Position numbers and translations under genes: made by a program. 64,000 nt of DNA from Oscheius dolichura (taxonomy: Eukaryota; Nematoda; Chromadorea; Rhabditida; Rhabditidae). Below the pieces are notes generated by a model. That model was not told the DNA's origin, did not search any database, and saw nothing but the letters and a program-made list of their open reading frames with translations. Location: positions 7,130,001 through 7,194,000 of the forward strand of contig OW051496.1 in NCBI GenBank assembly GCA_932521035.1, given 5' to 3'. Positions 1-11,159 of the stretch are shown piece after piece (position 1 is the stretch's first letter; each line of letters starts with the position of its first letter).

Positions 1-46
1 TCGGTCGAAACCCTCATTAGCATACCCATTTTTGACAAAAATTTCA

Positions 47-54
47 TATATAAG
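47..54 (+). promoter_or_regulatory. TATA box of the MSD gene
   Basis: TATATAAG lies 40 nt upstream of the ATG of the sperm-protein gene. The spacing leaves room for a transcription start about 30 nt downstream and a very short 5' leader. The same arrangement is seen at the two astacin genes on the right of the window. Confidence 0.6.
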
Positions 55-86
55 CAGGCAGTTTCGAGCCAGAAGCCATCTTGGAA

Positions 87-495
87 ATGTCTCTCACAGC
101 CGATCCCCCTGCATGCTCTGTACCCGCTGGTGGGTTCCTCTTCTTTTCGTGTTTCGTGTTCCTTTCGTGGTCTTTCTTGTTTCTCGTATCGTACGTGTGC
201 CGTTTCAGGCGGAGGAGCCTCGACGCACAATCTGACCAACGGTGGAACGGACCGTCTCGCCTTCAAAGTGAAGAGCTCTAACAACAACGAGTACCGCATC
301 AAACCCGTCTTCGGATTTGTTGAACCTGGTGCAGCCACTGCTCTGGAGATCACCCGCCTCGCTGGCGCCCCCAAGGAGGACAAGCTCGTCGTCCACTACG
401 CCGTCGTTGCTGCCGACGCTGCCGACGCCAAGGCGGCTTTCGAAGCAGTCCAGGCCACCGCCCAGCAACTCACGATCTCTATGAGTGCCGCTTAG
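87..495 (+). CDS. msd-1: MSP-domain sperm protein (MSD-like)
   Basis: Small cytosolic protein of about 109 residues consisting of one major sperm protein domain. Exon 1 (87-129) encodes MSLTADPPACSVPAG, a 79-nt GT-AG intron (130-208) follows, and exon 2 runs to the TAG at 493-495. The SSNNNEYRIKPVFGFVEPG and RLAGAPKEDKLVVHY stretches are typical of nematode MSD proteins. The family is sperm-specific and related to the MSP that drives amoeboid sperm motility. TTG and GTG codons upstream are not credible starts; the ATG at 87 fits both the TATA box and the family N-terminus. An AATAAA signal follows at 502-507. The symbol follows the C. elegans family name and does not assert orthology to one paralogue. 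Confidence 0.88.
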
Positions 496-3400
496 AATGA
501 TAATAAAGTGTGCCTCAGGGTACTCCCGTGTCTCTTTTCTTGTTCTTTTCGTTGCCGTCGTCCCCTTGTCTCGCAAAGAAGGGACTGGCTCACCTTGGAT
601 CCCTTGTTAGACCATCCCTCGTCTTCGTTGGTCGTCGTCCAGGACATCCTCCCTGAGCTGTTTCTATTTCAAAAGAGATGAACAGTAGAGAGGAGGACTG
701 ATACTAAATCGGGCAATCAGACCGGGCGGAGAAACACCCCGGCTGAATTATGCATTTCTCACTGGACTAGTCTAGCACGAGCACCGGCATCGCATCTGAT
801 GACTACTTCCGATGCGTTCCAGCCGGAGAAATGGCAATTTGTTGATGGTTTAAACAGGAGTGGAGGAAAACATGGGATAAGCCAGGAGGAGGATAGGAGG
901 GGATTAATAGAGACACATTGACTAAAATGGAGGGAGCTGCTGTACGAGGTGGATGACTGGATTATGAGGAGGGGGACAGCGAGTCCAGAGGGGGCAGAAT
1001 GGAGCTGTGTTGTTCTTTTGATAATTGTCGTCCTCTAGACGACGGCCCGGGCCGAAATAGAGGTGTTTGACCCTTTCTCACAATGTTACCCCGGCAGAAA
1101 CTGGCCCCTTTTGAATAACTTTCCTATTTACTAGCCGGCCAGTGGAAATTGAACAAGATTTGCAGAATCTGGCTCTTGGATACAACGCTTCTCTTTCGCT
1201 ACGATAGAGGAGGATAGAGGATGAGAGATTTTAAAGAGAAAGTTAAAGGGAATGGGTTGACCCCACAAATGTTCTTCTTCTTCACCTCGTAGCGGTAGAC
1301 GTAAAAATGTTTATGACTGGGAAGGCAGATGTACCCCTGTGGTAAGGTTTCCGTGTTTATCGTCTTCTCCTTGTTTTACAAGAGATGTCTATCATCCCCG
1401 TCCCCCCTAGGGGAAGGAAATTCGGGGAAGTAAGAAAAAGAGCAAGGAAATCGAGTAGCCTGGCGGCATAGGTAGAAGTGGGCTTCCGGTGATCACACCC
1501 AGGTCCACCGAGTGGGCCACTTCCTCTAGTGGGAGGATAAGCATGGCGAGAGGATGCTGGCAGTGTGTTGCCCAGTTCAAGAAAAGGGTCTTATCCGCAT
1601 CTGGATGGCAATTAAAGATCCCCCGATGGATGGATGTTCGTGTATCCCAGAAGAGAAGAGAAGAGCCTTTCCAATTGGCCTGATTACATTTCCGGGTCAT
1701 TTGCACCGCTCGGCGGGGGTGAGCAGCTCTATTCCAGGTACGCGGCTGGTGACTGGCGAAAATGGCAGGCACACAAAAAATAAAAGAAAAATATCCCACG
1801 GGCTCCGAAGATTTGGGGTTGCCATGGAGAGGGATTACGGGGAAGATAAGAAAAGAAACCGCGCGACACACGGATTAGAGAAGCCGATCTTTGGCTGGCT
1901 ACGCAGGCAAAAATCATTTGATACTCAGTCAAACAATTGAACAGACCTACCGGCTCAAACCCGGTACCGCCGTGTTGTTCCTGGAGCATCCGAAGACGGA
2001 AGGACGCGTGGCCATGGCTGAACGTAGATGATTTCTCACTAGAATGGGGAGGGTCATGCTGAACCAAGGAGGTGGCGGAGTGGCTGGGAAAAGAGTGGTT
2101 GAGGATAGGAGGACAGGGGGCATTCTCGGACGAAACTCACCGAAAGCGGCTCTTATTGCCGAAAGTGACTGGCGGCGGAGGAGTGTTGGTCATCTCGACG
2201 GACTCTTCTCCCGAAAGAGCGACTATCTGCAAAGAGTGAGAAACGTCTCGGGATGAAGAGGACTAATTTGTAAAGAAGCGACAGCATGGATGTCTAGTAA
2301 TTTTATGGGCCGAGAGGATTAATAAAGAGAGACATCATCCTGAACACCTGATCAATGGCTTCAGGGACACGTATTTTGGGAGATGGAATCTATTGTGGCC
2401 GGGAAATGCCACCTTACACATCTGAGATGACGACAGAGACAGGGGAACCAGCTGAACGAGGAGGAGGACAATACTCCCCTTTGATGCCTCACTTTTTCAG
2501 CAGTTAACAGACTGTAGACGATCCCCCCTACTGCTCTACGGCATCCGTTCAGAATCAAAGGAACGTGGGAAGCCACTCGTTCCTCTCCTTTAGGTCCGGA
2601 CCGATCACCAGAAGTCCTAGAGTCCTCTAGGAGAGGCATCCGTGCTGATGTCTCGTACGGATTCACTAATAAACATCTCCCAAGTGTCGAAATGGCAAGA
2701 TGGATTTACGGCTGGCAAAACCCGCGTCTAGTGAAGAGGAGTACCCTCGGGAGTGTTGGAGATGCGTCTTTTTTACCTTCATGGTGATTAGCCGACTCCA
2801 TGAAGGGGGAGAGGACGAGGAGTCCCCGGTTTCCGATTGATCTGTCTTGTTTTCGACGATAATCTCTGGTTATCCTGGAGGAATCAGCTCCCGGCTGAGG
2901 CCAGTATAATTTGTTTAACGATGTCAAAAGGGGAGGGGGAAAATACAAAGGAGTGCGCAGGATTCAATGGAAGGGAAATCTGGAAGGCGCGGGTAGAAAA
3001 CATGGGAAGGGAAGACAGTGTACGGACTGGCTAAAGTTCTTCAACGTGGATCAGGTGGGCACGGCTCCCACGTCAAGGCTTAAGACATTATTTTGTACTC
3101 TTTGTCCCGTATCGACTGCCAAAGATAGTCACCCCTCCCTAAACAGAAACAGTTGTCCTTACCTTTTTGTGCTTCCTCGGCTCCGGCTTATCCAGTTTGA
3201 TCTGTCCAATCTCCTCACAGGTGACGCTGAGCTGTCTGCCAGTCAATGGCTGGAGATGGGTCGGCGAGGCCGGAGGAGGAGATGACGCCATCCTCCTAAG
3301 ATACGATTAGTCCAGGGCGGACACACTAATAAAAGAATATTTTGGAAGGAGCAGGTATTCTGCTAATTATTCAGTACGAGATTTACTGATTTGGACACGC

Positions 3401-4213
3401 GAGGAGGTTCGGAATGTCAGCTGGGAGGGGAAATAGTCTAGGAGGATGGGGGTTACGGTAGCAGACGAGGGCATTATTAGCCCGAGCCGTGTTGATGTTG
3501 CCCGGGGTGATCCAGGAAAGCACTTCATTTCCGGGAGAAGCGCGACTCCCCCGTCATAGGGCTTCCCAGCTCAATGGGGGAACTGAGTATTGGCTGCGTA
3601 GAACATTGAATACGCAATCTACTGGGGAGAACGTGAGGGGGATCCCATTCAGAGAGATGGTAGGAGGATTTGGGATAAGCCCCCTCGGATTAGAATACGT
3701 TCTCCCGGCTGCTGATTGCAATATTGATGGGGGCCACTCCTTCGACACAATAAGATAATCTGCCGTAGAAAATTAGACAAACGACACTATTCCGGGAAAA
3801 AGGGAGGGAAGATGACAGGAAACGAGTAATATAAGCCAAGGCCAGACGACCAATAAAGGTAAAACACAACAACGTGGAAGTGGAGAGCCAGTCGAGTGGA
3901 AAAGGGAGTCATCATCATATGGCCGTGTCCATTGTCCTCCCGCTTCCTGTCCCTCTCCCTAACAGACTGCTCCTTTTTTTCTTATATTCGAGAATCTTCT
4001 TATCCACGTACTCATGGCCGTCCTCCAGTTGTCATCCCCACTCGGCATCTTCCGCCGTCTGGTCGGCTCTCGTCCCCAGCCTGACCAGCTTTGTGCTTAC
4101 CAATCCAGACGAAGGCAAACAAGGCGATAATCCCAATATTCGGTCATTTCCCCATTGAGAATGCGTTCAAACGGTTCTCTTTCATATTGCTTTTCCTGAT
4201 TTCCTCATTTCAG
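496..4213. other. gene-poor stretch, no convincing gene
   Basis: About 3.7 kb without a reading frame I can defend. Frames of up to about 150 codons occur on both strands but show no recognisable domain and no consistent splice structure. The DNA is rich in GGAGGA/TCCTCC-type words and has a 12-bp GC palindrome at 1043-1054. An upstream exon of the F-box-like gene may lie near its right end, but I could not place it. Confidence 0.5.
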
Positions 4214-5405
4214 CCGGCGACTCTTGCCAACTGCTAGACCACGTCAACTGGCTGGACAAGTACTCCCAATGCAGTCCAGAGCAGGAGAAGGACGTCATCG
4301 CGGTGCTGGATCAGTTGCGGGCCAAGATAGAGACGAGGAGAATTTATAAGCCGGCGAAGACATGTGCCCTTTCCCTGTTGGAGTCTCTGCCCGTTCACAT
4401 CCTCCAGGAGATCGTCAACCATGCCAGCGTCGGAACCGTGGCCCGCTTGATGAGGACGTCGACGAACCTCTACGAGAAGATCTCCAGGACGACTAAATGG
4501 ATGCCGTCGTTCATCCGGAAAGACATGAGATTCTTCCCTAACACCGTCAAGTATCACCACTTTGAGATGGTCTACAGTGTGGTAGGCCTGTTCGAATTAC
4601 GGTAAATGGTACCTTTCCAGTTCGGCGCCATGTGTTTCCGTCATCCCTGCGCCTACTTCGACTACATCCCGCTGGATACCGTACTCAACACGCCGTTCCG
4701 CTTCTCCACTCTACAGATAAACATTGTGGTACGTCCTCCCTGCACTAGCATAGGAGATTTCAGTATGGGCATCGCCATTGGCAGGGCAGCCACCAATTCG
4801 GAGTACAGGCGGACGTGACCGAGACGCCGGCCCTGAACCTGGAATACGAGTACAAGGCGCGGAATCCAAACCAATTAGTTCTCCTTCTCGAGGACAACCA
4901 GCTGCTGCACAAGCTAGCGAAGAACTTTGCCGTGAGGATCACTTGCCTCTCCCAGCACATGATAACCGTCTACGAGCAGGTGGTCGCCCTGCTGAAGCCG
5001 GCCGAGGTGTCGCTCCTCTACTCGATGGACGGCATCTCCATCACCGAGGAGACGTTCCCCTCGCTGCAGCATGTCCCCTTCATCCGGTTGGAGGAGCAGC
5101 AGTTCGTCTTCTTCGACTATTTGTTGGCCATCCCGAGAGTTGAAGGCGGCAGCCTGAAGAAGACCGACGTCCAGACCATTCTTCACAAGTGGGCCGCCGG
5201 GAAGACGAACTTCAAGTTGAAGAAGCACGTCTACATGGGGAAAAAGACCATCACTCCGCAATTTCTGACGGAATGCTTTGAGCAGCATGGCGGCGGGTTG
5301 AGGGCCGGCGAGCATCTGCCCACGTGGAGCTGTGACAAGGGCGGGAGGAGACTGGTCCTGGTCAAGAAGAATCGGGACATCGTTATCACCACCGTCAATC
5401 TGTAG
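4214..5405 (+). CDS. F-box-like protein, 5' end unresolved
   Basis: The reading frame opens after a TTTCAG acceptor (4211-4213) and continues through introns at 4582-4620 (39 nt) and about 4729-4763 (35 nt) to a TAG at 5403-5405. About 350 residues are visible. An F-box-like segment, SLLESLPVHILQEIVNHAS, is followed by a leucine-rich stretch near residue 55, suggesting a substrate adaptor for an SCF ubiquitin ligase. The rest contains no repeat I recognise, although its length and C-terminal layout resemble the many nematode F-box/FTH-type proteins. No ATG is present in the first visible exon, so an upstream exon or trans-spliced start is missing from this call. A possible downstream partner starts 174 nt later on the same strand. 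Confidence 0.6.
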
Positions 5406-5578
5406 CCCAATCTGGAGGCGAGTGATAAAAAGAAACTATTTTTCAATGAAGATAAGAACTGTTTTATTTCGTTGTCTTTCTTTTTTTGGAAAAATCTTGT
5501 CCTCCCCCCTACAGATAATTTGTATTCAAGGCGGAGAGTCCCCTTCATCGATTGTGTCTCTCCTTCCTTTTATTCAAT

Positions 5579-5849
5579 ATGAAGTCTCTGTTAGTTCTCC
5601 TCCTCCTCCTCGTCATCTTCCGAATTGGCTACGGTAAGTCCTCCTCCTTCTCCTCTCTATTGCTCTCTAGCCACCTCTGACCATATTCGTGTGTCGGAAT
5701 GCGACCATACCTGCTCGGCAGGGGAGAACACCGCCAATGCCCAATTGAAGGAATGCTGCCAGCTATGGTTGCGCTACGACGATAGCAGGAACTCGTCCTC
5801 CTCCATGTGCTACAGTGGAGCTGCTCATTGTTGGCTCATAGACAAGTAA
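5579..5849 (+). CDS. Small secreted Cys-rich peptide
   Basis: Two exons (5579-5633 and 5671-5849) around a 37-nt intron encode a precursor of about 77 residues. It begins with a classic signal peptide, MKSLLVLLLLLVIFRIGYA, followed by a mature peptide of about 57 residues with six cysteines, spaced C-x3-C, then an adjacent CC pair, then two single cysteines. Stop TAA is at 5847-5849, with an AATAAA just after it. Six cysteines in so short a chain suggest a disulphide-knotted extracellular peptide, but I recognise no family and assign no function. An acceptor-like CCCCTACAG lies at about 5513, within 110 nt of the end of the upstream F-box-like gene, so co-transcription is possible. Confidence 0.7.
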
Positions 5850-7744
5850 AAGAATAAATCATTCGATAACCGGTGTCATGCATGACACATTTGGGTCCGT
5901 TGGCTCGCCCATCAAAAAGAAGCACGTCTACAAGATCGTATTTGGTCTAAAAGTTACCCACCCGGTCAGGCCGATGGAGATGCTGCCGAGGTCGATCAGC
6001 CAGCCCACTAGGGGAACATCTTTCCTTTTCTAGTCGAACTCACCGATATCCTCCAGAACAGGATTAGGGGCATCTCTAGAGCCGCTTGATATAGGTCACT
6101 GTCCCTCTGCCAAACTCCCTCTCTACCCTTTTGACATGAGCTGTTGGCGCGAAACGCAAACACAGGAAGAGAAGAAAAAAGAAAGGATTCGTAGAAGTGG
6201 CCAGGGAACATCGAGTGGCTTTTAGGTAAGAACAGCCTCTTCAAAGGCTTATCCTCCACGTTTTTTGGGGGGATGTTCAGGAGAAGGAGAAGTTTATCAA
6301 AATCGGTGTGAGTCGTGATATAAATGGGGTGATTAGGATGTAGCGAAGATCTTGAGCCGCTCCCCCTCTGTCTGGCAACATTTGAGTGATGCCTGCGCCT
6401 GGATTGACTGATGAGCTGGCCCCGCTCCGACTTCTCCCTCTCTCTCCTCTTGGCCTCATTCCCACCCGGATGACCTGGTGGTTGCCATCGGTACTGATCT
6501 GATTCGTCAACAGACGACCCCGTGTGGACTGTTTGATCATACTCGAACCCGTGGGGCGGACATTCCACCTCCCGGCTCCGATCCGTGTTATGTGGCTTCT
6601 TCTCCTCGAGAGAGTGCCGTTCACCCCGCTCTCTTTTGTTTCAATTCGAGAGCTTTGTCAATGTCGCTCGTCTGTTTTTTTTTCTCGATCGGAGAGGATG
6701 ATGTTTAATTCGTCGGAGATTTCCTCCCGAGCAGGGACTCCCAGTCCGACTGCCCCCTGTTCCAGGGTGCAAAATGTCCCCGCCCCACCCCGTCCTCCCT
6801 CCTCCTTAACCCAGAGATCCAGCGTTGAAATTGGTTTAGCTATTTTTCGCCCATCCTAATGTAGCCAATTCGTGATTTTCCTCTCTCACCCCTGGTCTTC
6901 CTAGTACATTAGCAGGGTCTTGACACATGTCCACCTCTAATTTTCTTTACTCTTCCACCAGAGACCACTCTGCGTGGAACCAGTTTTGTGAAAGAAAGTT
7001 CGGCATCGTCTGTAATCCAACTTTGAACCTTTTCAAGAATAGTGAGGCCCTCTCGAGAGGGCGTCTGTCACCTCCTTCCATCCTTTACCTTCGGAAATTG
7101 AGGGTAATCTGAAATAAACAGGCTGGGGAAGGGGCCATCCTTGCATTTCTCTGTCGTCAATCGACCGAATCCACCGTAATCCCGTTGTTTTCCAGTATAT
7201 TCTCGGCGTCCTCCTCCCCGACCTACTCATGTCTTCTCCAGTTACTAATTGGCTAACAGTTCCGTCCGTCCTTTCTTTTTCCCCCTTGAACTTCTAGATT
7301 ACGATCTCTGTCGGGTAGAGTAACTCTCATACTTCTAATTTGTTGCCTGCCCTCTATTTCCTCCCTCAATTCCAGCAAACCTTCTCCTCTGCCAAAGATC
7401 GCTGCGACCTTGCCAAAGACCGTAGAGTCACGGCTCATTTCAGACGAATTGCGGTCCACTGTCTTCAAAAGTCTCTCTCCAAAGTCTCCTTCTCCTCCTC
7501 CTCCCGTCCTCCCTCCTGAAATGATCTAATGTGGTCGGATATCCGTTGATTGCTGTCCTCCTCCTTACTTTCCGGTGGCAATTTGGCCGTCTCTGGGTTG
7601 TCGTACTTCTACCGGGGCCAACCAGTTCTTCGAAGCTTTTACCAAACTTACTGCTTTACATTTTCCTGGATCGTCTAGTCTCCTCTTACCGTCTCCCTAT
7701 CCCCTAACGTTCCCAATTCAGGTAAAACCTGCGTAGTGGCCAGA
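5850..7744. other. intergenic, no convincing gene
   Basis: About 1.9 kb with no supported gene. It is rich in pyrimidine runs on the plus strand. The only distinct motif noted is a perfect 16-bp palindrome at 7047-7062. The 3' end, TTCCCAATTCAG just before the carbonic anhydrase ATG, looks like a trans-splice acceptor. Confidence 0.5.
7047..7062. repeat. perfect 16-bp palindrome
   Basis: GCCCTCTCGAGAGGGC reads identically on both strands. It is isolated in noncoding DNA about 0.7 kb upstream of the carbonic anhydrase gene. It could be a dimeric transcription-factor site, but no family is recognised. Confidence 0.6.
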
Positions 7745-8851
7745 ATGCTGCGGCTGTTGGCTCTCCTGGCCCTGGCTCCAGGAATTCTTTCGGGAAAGAA
7801 GGGCACCCCCGACTCGGATGACTGGGGATATCGGGAACATAACGGCCCGGAGACCTGGCCCCAGCTGTGTCAGATCGGCCTGGCCCAGGTATGTTTACGG
7901 GGCAGGGGGGAGATGATCAATCAGGAAACGGTTCCCTTCAGAGTCCGATCGACATCCGGATGAAGGATGTCGACTATGCCGTCCTCCACCGCCTCCACTT
8001 CGTCCACTACGACCATCCGGGCAAGGTCGAGGCTCAGAATAACGGGCATTCTTGTGAGTGTTCAAGGTGGCTATATAACTTATGGTTGAATATAGTATCC
8101 GTGTCTGGCTTCGAGAAATGGGACTCGAAACAGCCCTACATCCAGGGAGGAGGCCTGAAACACAAGTATAAGTTAATCCAGTTCCATCTCCACTGGGCCA
8201 GCCACGATCATCACGGCTCTGAGCACAAGATCGGCGGTCTACAGTATCCTGCCGAGGTTACTATTCCACTCAGATCTTCAAAAAGAGTATATTTTCAGCT
8301 CCACTTGGTCCATTTGAGACAGGACCTGACTCTTGGCCAAGCCGTAAACAAGAAAGACGGACTGGCTGTCGTCGGCGTCTTCATCACCGTTGACCATGAC
8401 GGCTCGCCGTTTTCAGCGCTGGATAAAGTCATGGACGAACTAGTGACACCCAGTATGTCCCATGGACATTATTCTCATGAGAGTGGAACTTCCAGATAAC
8501 CGGACCCAACTGCTCGGCTTCCGTACCCGTCCCCTGCTGCCCCAGACCACGGACTCCTTCTTCCGCTACGACGGCAGTCTGACCACCCCACCCACTTGTG
8601 CCGAGAGTGTTGTCTGGACCCTCCTGGCCGAACCCATCTCCATGACCCGATCTCAGATGAAAGCTCTTCGCCATCTCCAGGCCACCGACTTGAAGCCGAT
8701 GGGTCACAACTGGCGACCGGTTCAGCCTCTGAACGGGCGCCGTGTCCTCTTCCGGCCGAACTCCTTTGATCGTTCCCTTATCTGCCCTTCCAGTTCTTCA
8801 ACTTATATGGTTATCCCCACTTTAGTTATCAGCTTGGTCTCATTCTTGTGA
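7745..8851 (+). CDS. Alpha carbonic anhydrase, probably GPI-anchored
   Basis: Zinc enzyme interconverting CO2 and bicarbonate, here predicted outside the cell. Five exons are separated by introns at 7889-7941, 8054-8095, 8257-8299 and 8453-8495 (42-53 nt). The start ATG at 7745 gives a hydrophobic signal peptide ([16 protein letters not shown]). Joining exons 1 and 2 restores the family motif QSPIDI. Zinc ligands are visible in QFHLHWAS (two His) and, across the third intron, ELHLVHL (third His). The proton-shuttle His sits in NNGHS, and the substrate loop reads [13 protein letters not shown]. The protein ends in a hydrophobic tail ([14 protein letters not shown]) after a Ser-rich stretch, as in GPI-anchored members. 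AATAAA at 8893-8898 lies close to the 3' end of the convergent RECQL gene. All catalytic residues are present, so activity is likely. Confidence 0.93.
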
Positions 8852-8916
8852 CATGACTAGCCACACTCAGTCGGTTGTCAAAACAGAGTAATAATAAAAG
8901 TACTTTAATAGACCCG

Positions 8917-11159
8917 TCAGTCCAACTGAATGACATCTTCTTTCTTCTCTATTTTGCGTTTTTTTGCTTCAGGACCCGTTGCCACCTTCACCTTCGTCAT
9001 TGAGATCTTCTGGGAATTATTCCTCTTCCATTTCGACCCGATTTGGATATAACTAAAAGGGAGAATTAGAGAAACGAAGGAGGAAAACCTTATTATGCTA
9101 TAGGGAGTAAAGTGGAAATCCTCTTGGAGGAATCCGTCCAAAAGAAGATGTGTCACTATTTCTTCGACTTTTTCCTTCTTGTTGGCCGACTTTCTCGCCA
9201 GTAATTCGGTCAGTTTCGCGCCTGTTATCCGACCGGAGCCGTCCTTTGCAGTGTCTGCTTGCTACAAACACTAGTCCAAGATTCAGCTCAACCCACTTCG
9301 TTGATAAGCTCCACAGCTCTTTTCATATATTCCGTCACGTCCTCCTCTTCCGTCGTTTTCTCTTCCGAGCACACATCGCATCCTCCTTGGCACCAGCTCG
9401 GCTCCCAGTCTTCTTCAAAGTGTTCCGCCAACCTGATTCTTCTACAAATTGCCATCTGCAAATTTCATTTTAGAAAAATAAAAAGAAGGCTAACGTCAGA
9501 GGCGAAGCGAACCATCTCATAGAGATTTTGGAGTCCAGTCTTTTCAGTACAGACCATGGTACTCTGCTTGAAGATATCAGCGAATCGATAGTAAAGAATA
9601 CAAGTGGCTGGGAGGCCGTCCCGCCCTGCTCGACCGCTTTCCTGGTAATAGTTTTCGACGGATTTGGGAATGGAGTGGTGTATTACAAAGCGCACATTGG
9701 GCTTGTCAATTCCCATACCTAAAATATCTCGTAAGCGTGATGGATACGGCCTACCAAAGGCTACAGTAGCCACTATGACTTGAATAGATCCATCAATCCA
9801 TCTCTGGTGCACAGAGGATCTTCGATGAGGCTCCAAATAAGCATGATAATAGGCTGCTGAAATACTGTTTGACCTGGAAATATCGTTTCATATAAGGATA
9901 GAGGGCTTACTGTAACTGTTTCGCCACTTCCTCGCAGTTCTTTTTACTGAAACAATAGACGATTCCGCACTGTTTCGAGAACCTGAACAGATAAATAAAC
10001 AGGAAATTATGTTCTACTACCTTTTCTTTATTAAAGAGACCATTTCCCCTCCGTTTTCACTTCCTGTCTTTATCCTGACCTCGTATTTCAGGTTGGGACG
10101 GTTGAAACCCGCGCGGAACACGATTGCGCCTGGATGAAAACGAAAATGGACAGAATAAAAAGGGGAGGAACCTGAAATTCCGAGCATATCCTTGACGTCG
10201 TCTAGGACTCTAGCAGTGGCTGTGGCGGTCAGCCCAAGGATTGGAACTCCTTTGAATTGGCGCTTTAAAACATTCAGGAATTTATAATCCGGTCGGAAGT
10301 CATGTCCCCACTGGGAACAGCAGTGAACTTCGTCGATAGCTATCAACTGAACTTATTAAGTGGTAAAAAGGAGGAAAGATACCTTGAGGAAGCCGACACT
10401 CAACGATTTCTCCAGCTTGTTCATGATTCTCTTACTTTTTGCCAGTTTTTCCGGGGTCACGTAGAGCAGACGGAAGGAGGACTCGCTCGAGGTTATGGCA
10501 TTCTCTATCCGCCTTACCTAGAGTCATATTTCGTGTTCCAGAAGACAAGCCCTACTTCTTCTTTAGAGGTGCTCTGGTTTAGAGTGGCCGCTTCAATTCC
10601 CAACGCCTTCAACTGGGTCAATTGGTCCTCTACCAATGAAATCAGCGGGCTTACCACCAATGTTAACCCTAAAAATAGACAGATACCACAGATTATTTCC
10701 CTCACCTTTAGACAGAACAGCCGGCAGTTGATAGCAAAGACTCTTCCCGCCTCCTGTACTCATAATCACGACGGTATCCTCTCCAGACATTACAGCATTG
10801 ATAGTCGCTTTTTGAAGAGGTCGGAAGGATTCAAGTTTGAAGGTCTGAAACCAAACGAAATGGGTCGAAAAGGGGGGAACCAACATTTTTGAGGACGAGT
10901 TGCGCTTCTGCCGACCAGCCATAATTATCGTTGTCCCATTGATCCTCTGCCCTTCCAGCTTGGCTATTTTGATCTTCTAGCCGTAATTCCAACTGAAATC
11001 AGTCTCAAATCTTCAAAAAACGAGATGGAATACCTGTTGTTTCCTATCCAAAAGATCCTGCTTCCTTTTTCTCAGTTTTCGTATCTCGTCATCTATTGTT
11101 TTTACTTCTCCATCAATTTCTACTAGCTCTGTTGATAGTTTAGAGCGGACTGATGTCAT
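8917..11159 (-). CDS. recql: RecQ1-type DNA helicase (RECQL)
   Basis: ATP-dependent 3'-5' DNA helicase of the RecQ family acting in genome maintenance. Reading leftwards, the N-terminus (ATG at 11159) is a charged coiled segment followed by the helicase core: Walker [19 protein letters not shown] box ([19 protein letters not shown]), motif [23 protein letters not shown] and [10 protein letters not shown]. The short N-terminal coil, the FRPLQ motif, the [20 protein letters not shown] winged-helix region and a basic tail ending [16 protein letters not shown] match RECQL/RecQ1 rather than BLM, WRN or RecQ5. One small intron interrupts VATVAF/GMGIDKP. The stop overlaps the intergenic zone of the convergent carbonic anhydrase gene, so the two 3' UTRs probably overlap. 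Internal exon borders were not all fixed. Confidence 0.88.

Noticed and set aside
1407..2256. Overlapping frames of up to 154 codons on both strands
   Set aside because: No recognisable motif, no good splice sites and mutually contradictory strands.
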